From Pleurotus djamor (lineage: Eukaryota; Basidiomycota; Agaricomycetes; Agaricales; Pleurotaceae), in contig JAPEVF010001064.1 of assembly GCA_029747585.1 (NCBI GenBank), positions 1 through 14,575 of the forward strand: a stretch of DNA of 14,575 nt, in the 5' to 3' direction. Within the stretch, counting starts at the first letter, position 1, and each line of letters opens with the position of its first letter. Shown here piece by piece: positions 8,831 through 14,575 of the stretch. A program made the position numbers and the translations under genes. The notes under the pieces were generated by a model. The model had not been told where the DNA came from. It worked only from the letters and a program-made list of their open reading frames with translations, and did not search any database.

Positions 8831-9613
8831 ATCACATAAACCAGTCATAAGAAAAAAGAGTCCATTCACGTCGCTCCTCCCCAGCTGACAGTGGTTAGGG
8901 AGAAGTCAATGTGGTAATGGTATGGGATGTGGCGAAACCAAGATCTCAATACCGGTACTTTCACCAAGAAGGTCCCGACATTGCAGGACTCCCCTTGCCT
9001 CCAGCCCATGATATTTCCAACCAAGGCTCCACCAACTGTTTCGAGCAGGGCGCATCGGTGGCCTCCCCAGTGTGCAGCCAGCAGGCGCTACACAATAGAT
9101 CCTACGACCCCCTCGGCGCGTATCCCATCACACAGCTAACACAGGCGACCGCAAATTCCCTCGCCTCGGACTCGGGAAGATGGACTACGTGTGGGCCTTT
9201 GGAATATGTGATGTGGGGCAATCAAGGGGACGCAGACTCTGGGATTGACGAGAAATGTACGAACAGCTGCTGGGGAACCAACCAGCAAGAACAAGCAGCT
9301 TTTATGCATTCCCCATGGCGCACAGCAACGAGGCGAGCAAAACACGCACCAACAGAAGGATTTGTGTTTTTGTTGATCAACAAAACTTGTTGGAAAGGAC
9401 GCGTCGCTCACGTGTCATGGCCTCTGGGGGCTGTGACAAATTTCAATCGTGACGGTGCTGGAGTCGGAGAGTCGGAGCGTCGACTCGCAGTGTACACGGA
9501 TGCGGGAGACAGTTCTGTGGTTGTCAATCGAAAGGAATCGACAAGTCGTCGCTTGGGATATTTGGCCAGAATCATGAATGAAGAAACCGGAGAGCATTTG
9601 CGTCACCGGCCCG
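8831..9613 (+). repeat. Right arm of ~780 bp inverted repeat
   Basis: Begins ATCACATAAACCAGTCATAAG and ends GTCACCGGCCCG; reverse-complementary to 4242-5022. It contains a 262-codon open frame (8911-9699) that owes its extra length to one extra G near 9425 relative to the left arm. A CACGTG (9409-9414) and an ACGCGT (9399-9404) are kept in both arms. It lies upstream of A2 on one side and of the dehydrogenase gene on the other. No target-site duplication was found. Confidence 0.95.
9368..9385. repeat. Perfect 18-bp palindrome in right arm
   Basis: TTTTGTTGATCAACAAAA is its own reverse complement. The left-arm copy differs at one central base. Confidence 0.9.
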
Positions 9614-9975
9614 AAGTTGTAAGTAGCTGGTACCATGCGAGGTTCAGGCGGGTAAGCTACTGCCACTGCCAGAGCTCGAGTACGAGTACTGAGTACTGAG
9701 TACTGAGTGGGGACATGGGCACATTATGTGCATGGTCATAGAGCCTACAGGAAATTCGGCTTGGGACCTTGGCCAAGCTACGGTCAATTGAGAGCCTTCG
9801 AGACGAATCCGAGCGCTGTATTTCCAAGTTCGATGTTGTCTGGTCCTTTGCGAAGTCGCAAACACGCAGTTTGAGGACGAGCAGAGTATTTTCCCAATGC
9901 TCGCACATTTCACAGGTCATGGACTCAACGTGCACGGACCAGGACAGGTTCCCACGTTTGCACTTGGTTTCCTCA
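9614..9975 (+). promoter_or_regulatory. Upstream region of the dehydrogenase gene with short repeats
   Basis: This 360-bp stretch separates the right repeat arm from the dehydrogenase start codon. It contains three tandem GAGTACT units (9684-9704) and GCACAT-T-ATGTGC (9719-9731), a possible dyad operator. No TATA box in a convincing position and no separate gene were found; the open frame here is an upstream extension of the dehydrogenase frame. Confidence 0.45.
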
Positions 9976-11042
9976 ATGCTGTCGCTCACGACGAGCACGC
10001 TAGGCCCCACTTCTTATTTGTTCTTGACGGCTCTAACTCTGCTTGCTGGTCACCGGATCCTAAACTCTCCTTCAAGACCCAAGACGCTCCCAAAAACCGA
10101 TGAACGCGTCGTAATCCTTGGAGCTTCAAGCGGGATTGGCAAGGCCATTGCTGAAGAATACGTTCGACGAGGAGCTCGAGTGTGTATCGTCGGTCGTCGT
10201 GCTGATCAGCTAAAAGAGGTTGATGAAGCCCTGCGTGCTGGAAGTGGAAGGAATCGAGCCGTCCTTTCTCAGTGCGCGGACTTTACCAGCCCTGAAGAAC
10301 TTGTTAGAGTGCGTCAACTCGTGCAAAACGGTGAGCTCTCCACCTCTCAGAGTGTCTAAGCTTAACTGAACGACTTGCTGTTAGAATGGGGCGGGTTCGA
10401 CACGCTCATTGTCGCTGCAGGAGTCTCTGCGTTGCAACCTCTCATGACCCTTGCTGGTGTCAAAGATCGGACAACGGATGCGACTGCTGAGGGGATCGCC
10501 CAGACCGTCGAGATTGCTGGCAAGGCTATTAGCGGGAACTACTACGGTCCTATGGCCTCTGCAATCGCCTTCGTGTGTCTTACCGACTTTTTGGCTGGGA
10601 AATACCTGACTGACGACCTGTGTAGATTCCTATGCTTACACGGACGTCCTTGTCACCGTCCATCCTTTTGATCTCGTCACTGGCCTCTGTGGTCCCAGCA
10701 CCGACGCGTACAATATACGCCTCGACAAAGGCCGCGTCTTTGGTGCTTTACCAAGCCCTCTCTATCGAACACCCCCAGATCGCATTTTCTGCGATCATGC
10801 CATACACCGTTGAAGGTGATTTTCGTGCTTCAGCAGTCGATGCTGGACCTGTTCGTGAGGCCGATCCGTCGAAGCACGGGCTCAAGCGAGAGGCAGTCGC
10901 GGCGCGTTGTATTGAGGCAATTGACCGTGGCGAGAAAACGGTTTTCCAACCAGCTTTCTACAGAGCTGGATTCTTTTTGTACTGGATCTGGCCTGCGTTT
11001 GTTGAATGGCGGGCGAGGAAAAAATACAACTTCACTTCGTAG
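9976..11042 (+). CDS. Membrane-anchored short-chain dehydrogenase/reductase (11beta-HSD1/DHRS7-like)
   Basis: NAD(P)H-dependent oxidoreductase of the classical SDR family; the substrate (steroid, sphingoid or lipid carbonyl) cannot be told from sequence. Exons are 9976-10330, 10385-10572 and 10626-11042. Introns are 54 bp (GTGAGC..TTAG, phase 1) and 53 bp (GTGTGT..GTAG, CTGAC branch, phase 0), giving 319 residues. An N-terminal hydrophobic segment (about residues 5-28) suggests an ER-membrane anchor. The Rossmann motif GASSGIG is at 49-55. GRR after the second strand (73-75) favours NADP(H). AAGVS replaces the usual NNAG. Catalytic Ser199 is followed 13 residues later by Tyr212-AST-Lys216. 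The C-terminal end (YRAGFFLYWIWPAFVEW...KKYNF) is typical of this subgroup. The frame is open further upstream to 9769; the chosen ATG puts the hydrophobic segment at the N-terminus. It converges with F-box/LRR gene 2. Confidence 0.88.
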
Positions 11043-11284
11043 AGCCCGCCATATATATAGGATGCTGCTAGACCTCTAGCGCGTTGCATCGTTGCCTGAG
11101 CAATGTACGTGGACAAGCTTTACGTGGTAGGCAACAAGAGTCGCCAAGAAAATCGGGAATCTATTCACTTGTTCAACTGCGAGCACTTATGTATGTGTAA
11201 GTATGTCAGACCGGTACCCAACAGTCAGGAGGACGCGGACTCCTCATACCATGATGAGCATGACAAGGATCGCCCGAATTCCTC
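11043..11284. terminator. Convergent 3' intergenic region
   Basis: About 240 bp between two converging genes, the dehydrogenase (plus) and F-box/LRR gene 2 (minus). It includes an AT-rich CATATATATAGG tract at 11050-11061 just after the dehydrogenase stop. Both 3' ends must lie here, so transcripts may overlap. No polyadenylation signal was clear enough to place. Confidence 0.35.
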
Positions 11285-12854
11285 CTACTTGCCGGCCCTG
11301 AGCTCGAGCTCGAGGAGTGTTTCAACTCTTTGCCATCGTTCATTGACGATGCCACCTCTATCACCCCAGTCAGTAGTTAGAGTGCATCGCTTCGGGATGA
11401 TCCGACCTATGTACGTTGCCACTGACTCTACGGAAGACGCAGAAAGCGACGAGTAACCCAAGTCGAGTCTCTCTAGATTTGCCAAGGAAAGGTCTTCATT
11501 GAACGACGGTAGTTGGGTGGAGGACGTGTCAACGTATAAGCCAAGAATTTCGAGTGATTGGCTTGGAGGTGAGCGGGCTAGAGTTGATAGGCAAGATATG
11601 TGAATGCTAGGCTTGTGGTAAAGGGTGTTAGATGGGGATGGGTTGAGAATCAGTTCTTTCAGGGAGGGGAGAGACTGGATGATCAAGATGATCTCTTCGA
11701 CGCTGATGTCAAAAGGGAACGGGAAGCAGAGCTCGAGCGACTCGAGCTTTTTGCAAGCAAAAATTGGCTTCAAATCAAAGAGCTGGATTGTAGATCGGCT
11801 TTTTTGGGGATCAACAATTTTAGTGATTTCAAGGTCGAAGAGTTCGATACATGAGGACATATTGTCGGAAACATACTGAAGAATCGACATGTATGTTGCC
11901 TTTGACTCGCGCTCGGGTGAGAGGAGCGAAAGTTGGATCATGAATCGAGAGGAGGAAACCCTCTGAAGCCATGACAACGCGCGTCGAAGGGTTATCGGGG
12001 CGTGAAGCTCCCTAAGACACGGAAAATCACTGGGCACAAGGAGGTCCGCTGGCGAGGGAAGTATAGCGCCGTTAGGAACCAAGTCCCACATGTCGATGGC
12101 GTCGATAGAGTCGAGTACGGGGAGGGAAGAGAGTGCTTTGGTCATGGATGATGTGAGCCAAGAAGGAGGTATGTTCAGCTCCTCCAACCGCAGTAATTCG
12201 GAGAGAGCCAGTGGAACAGTGGAGCTGAATTCAGTTGATTCGGTGTCAAATCGTGCGTTCAGAGGAATGTTGATATATAAAGCTCTGATATGGGGCATGC
12301 TTCTAGAAAGACTTGAAAAAACTGACGCTAGTGATGCCATATCGTTTGCAGTGTTTTCAACTGGATGCAGGCCGAGTGAGGTGACGGAGGGGCGGGCGAA
12401 GAGACGTAGAATAGTAAGGTCGGCGGGGCAATCTAGGCTCTGTAAGATTGGAAGTAAAGCCACGTTTGTTCTCCCAGCGTGCAGCTGGTCGAAAAGTGAC
12501 TGATGGAATGGTCGCTCCTTCAGAAAATACATGTCGAGCTGTTTGACCCTCAAAGCATAGGAATCAAATCGCTTCCAGTCGTCCGGTTGCAATGACCGAG
12601 AGAATTCCTGGTAGTAGAGTGCCTCGTTAGCAGCACTCTAGGACTTGCATAGTAGATACACGTACGCGAAGACCATCTCTACCAACTTTCAGAGGCGCTA
12701 GAAGGTTGAAAAGTCGGGAGGCGTGTCTGACCTCCCACCAGGTGATGGTCATATACTCGTGTGACCACAGCTTGTTTACAAGCAAACACGACGAGTTTTC
12801 CGAATACTGAAGAATTTCTGAGACAAGTTCGGGGCTTGACAAAACACGTTGCAT
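11285..12854 (-). CDS. F-box-like/leucine-rich repeat protein 2 (two exons)
   Basis: Intact paralog of the gene at 137-1722. Exon 1 ends at 12666. The 58-bp intron (12665-12608) has GTACGT, a GCTAAC branch site and ACCAG, phase 0. Exon 2 runs 12607-11285. Starting at MQRVLSSPELVSEIL, which matches the paralog's start, gives 503 residues; an in-frame ATG at 12872 would add MMIVNA. The F-box-like N-terminus contains VNKLWSHEYMTITWWEV. Exon 2 begins EFSRSLQPDDWKRFDSYALR (paralog QYSRPLRPDDWAVFDRYAWR) and continues with irregular leucine-rich repeats, for example LPSLKELILNPSPSNTL and LANLERLDLGYSSL. Expected role is SCF adaptor; the target is unknown. Its start faces the intronless F-box gene 3, with about 170 bp between the two start codons. 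Confidence 0.88.
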
Positions 12855-13023
12855 CGCGTTGACGATCATCATGGTTGTTGAAGCAAATCCGAAAAAGCGC
12901 TTCTTGTGCGCTTACGCCGCGGCGACGCAGGACTTCTTCAGGGCTTCTATGAGCATCGGCTTCTATTCGTATCCTTGGGGGCTTACTACCAGCTTACTAC
13001 AGCCTGGGTGCTAGATAGCCACA
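12855..13023. promoter_or_regulatory. Short divergent promoter between two F-box genes
   Basis: About 170 bp separates the start codons of F-box/LRR gene 2 (minus) and F-box gene 3 (plus). It contains a perfect 6-bp stem AAGCGC-TTCTTGT-GCGCTT (12895-12913) immediately followed by the 10-bp palindrome CGCCGCGGCG (12915-12924). A shared bidirectional promoter is inferred from spacing only. Confidence 0.45.
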
Positions 13024-14568
13024 ATGCTCACGGATTGGGCTTCGCAACGCCGTATCGACGACCAAATTAGCGAACTTCACCAAACTATCCGTGATCTCAA
13101 AATTCGACGAAATTCTTGCAATGCCATCTCGCAGCTCCCCAATGAGCTCCTGTCGCGGGTGTTTCTCCAGGTTCGCTATCCATACCACCCGAGAACCCTT
13201 GTTGAGGGCGGTTCACGCGGTCAGTGGATGTCGATCCTCGGTGTCTGCCATTCATGGAGAATGGTCGCGCTGGCTACCCCGCATCTCTGGAATTGGATCG
13301 ACATGGGCTTCATTGAACAGGCACGACAGTTCATCGAGCGATCAAAAACTCTGCCTCTGAATGTGCAGTATATCTGCGAACCATATGACGACCCCACGAT
13401 GACTGTGTTCGACGCAGAGGTCGGGTTCCTGGACAAGGCTGGAAAGGCCATCATGCCTCATATCGAGAGGTTCCAAAGTTTGGAGGCCTGTGCGTTTAAC
13501 TCAGAGTCTTTGATGACTCTTCTGGAGAACATCAAGCCCGATTCAGCGGCCCCATTACTGGAAACTCTTGATCTTTGCCTTAGAAGCCCTGGCGTGATGT
13601 TTCTAGTCCCAGCTGATAACCTCCCCAAACGGATGGATTCCCTCCGCTACTGTGTCTTCGACAATGGGAACATCGCCTCCGCGTTACCATTCCTTCCCCG
13701 TCTTCAATTTCTTCAATTTGGCGCAGACGCAGCCCCCATCAAGATGGTCCTAGAGTCCTTGGCTAACACGCCAAATTTGGAGGAACTGATCATCAACCCA
13801 GCCGATATTGACTTCGACGTGGACCCATCGTCTTTGGCACCGGTTCCATTGAAAAAACTGACGTCCATCTCCGTTGTTTCCTTATCCCCAGGAGTCGATT
13901 CGCATTCGACCAAGCTATTCGATCTCTTGGAATATCCCTGTTGCGAACGCATCGCTTTCAGATGCAAATTCCTAGAAGACGATTCTCCTCCCTTTGAAAG
14001 CTTGGAAAGGGTATTCTCCCATGTCGCTAACTTCGGTACGGGGGCAAGTGGTATCCTTGATATCGAATACAACAATGACGAATCAATGTTGGAACTCTGC
14101 TACATGAGCAAAGCTCAAATCTTGATAGAACTTCCGCTGCTGCATTCTCATTACGATGCTTGGGATAGTCTCCTCCACGCCCTACCTCTTGCCAGCGTCG
14201 CTTCCTTGTCCCTCCGCGCTGTTGATGAAGGATGGCTCGAGCATGTCAACTTTTTCAGTCGACTCGACGCCGTCCAGACACTTACCCTCGACGGAACCTC
14301 AGACACATTCGTCCGCAGCTTACTGAAAAGTAACGATGATGGCCCATCATTGCTTCCGCATCTAAGGTCCCTAACTTTCGTCAACCACACTTTTTGCACA
14401 TATAAGGGTACCTTGCGCAAGGGCTTCTACGAAGCAGTCAAAGATTTTCTAGCTGAACGGAAGGCATTGGGTATCCAAATTGGGGTTTTAGATATACCAA
14501 GTTCGGAATTTACAGAAACCATTGACAAGGGATATGGGGGGCTCGTCGACTCAATTGTATTTTCATGA
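13024..14568 (+). CDS. F-box domain protein 3 (intronless)
   Basis: A complete 514-residue frame with no intron. An N-terminal helix (about 5-32, heptad-like hydrophobics: IDDQISELHQTIRDLKI) precedes a typical basidiomycete F-box at about 35-92, ISQLPNELLSRVFLQV ... CHSWRMVALATPHLWNWID. This coiled-coil-then-F-box layout is common in Agaricomycete F-box families. The remainder has scattered leucine-rich strands (LPRLQFLQFG, NTPNLEELIINP, LDAVQTLTLDG) and probably forms a degenerate LRR solenoid that binds the substrate of an SCF ubiquitin ligase. It is clearly of a different subfamily from F-box/LRR genes 1 and 2, which lack the leading helix and carry an intron. The stop is seven bases from the window end, so no 3' flank is visible. 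Confidence 0.92.
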   Translation: MLTDWASQRRIDDQISELHQTIRDLKIRRNSCNAISQLPNELLSRVFLQVRYPYHPRTLVEGGSRGQWMSILGVCHSWRMVALATPHLWNWIDMGFIEQARQFIERSKTLPLNVQYICEPYDDPTMTVFDAEVGFLDKAGKAIMPHIERFQSLEACAFNSESLMTLLENIKPDSAAPLLETLDLCLRSPGVMFLVPADNLPKRMDSLRYCVFDNGNIASALPFLPRLQFLQFGADAAPIKMVLESLANTPNLEELIINPADIDFDVDPSSLAPVPLKKLTSISVVSLSPGVDSHSTKLFDLLEYPCCERIAFRCKFLEDDSPPFESLERVFSHVANFGTGASGILDIEYNNDESMLELCYMSKAQILIELPLLHSHYDAWDSLLHALPLASVASLSLRAVDEGWLEHVNFFSRLDAVQTLTLDGTSDTFVRSLLKSNDDGPSLLPHLRSLTFVNHTFCTYKGTLRKGFYEAVKDFLAERKALGIQIGVLDIPSSEFTETIDKGYGGLVDSIVFS

Positions 14569-14575
14569 AGCAATG

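Noticed and set aside
3978..9404. ACGCGT (MCB-like) cell-cycle sites near A1, A2 and the repeat arms
   Set aside because: About six occurrences in the window against roughly 3.6 expected by chance, and some lie in coding sequence; not enough to claim enrichment.
8911..9699. 262-codon open frame in the right repeat arm as a protein gene
   Set aside because: Arm-to-arm differences are almost all amino-acid changing, a one-base indel alters the end, and no domain is recognisable.
9769..9975. N-terminal extension of the dehydrogenase from the upstream in-frame ATG at 9769
   Set aside because: It would bury the membrane anchor about 70 residues inside the protein; the ATG at 9976 gives the normal SDR layout and length.

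Overview
The window looks like nuclear DNA of a filamentous basidiomycete, probably an Agaricomycete. The genes are dense, introns are very short (49-61 bp) with GT..AG ends and CTRAY-like branch sites, and there are several F-box/leucine-rich proteins of the kind amplified in mushroom-forming fungi. Closeness to Rhizoctonia/Ceratobasidium is only a guess. No viral, plasmid, CRISPR or rRNA/tRNA signal was seen.

Layout from left to right: F-box/LRR gene 1 (minus, 137-1722); orphan gene A1 (minus, 1886-3455); left arm of a ~780 bp inverted repeat (4242-5022); an RNase III gene (minus, 6725 down to 5604 or 5184); orphan gene A2 (minus, 6982-8313); right arm of the inverted repeat (8831-9613); a membrane-anchored short-chain dehydrogenase/reductase (plus, 9976-11042); F-box/LRR gene 2 (minus, 11285-12854); and an intronless F-box gene 3 (plus, 13024-14568). 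F-box genes 1 and 2 are paralogs with the same intron position. A1 and A2 are paralogs of an unrecognised family; they share three intron positions and phases, first and second exons of identical length (546 and 266 nt), a TATA plus ATGACGACAT promoter arrangement, and a KEN tripeptide eight residues from the C-terminus.

The most unusual part is 4242-9613. A young inverted repeat (about 98% identical over most of its length) encloses a compact RNase III protein with all four key acidic residues, apparently followed by a second, degenerate RNase III domain, together with orphan gene A2. Each orphan paralog has one repeat arm upstream, in opposite orientations. The repeat carries a long open frame, but differences between the arms are nearly all amino-acid changing, so it is probably not coding.

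The two ambiguous bases (N at 1192 and 2112) each lie in a coding exon, and removing each restores a long conserved frame. They are best read as consensus indel artefacts, so neither gene needs to be called a pseudogene.
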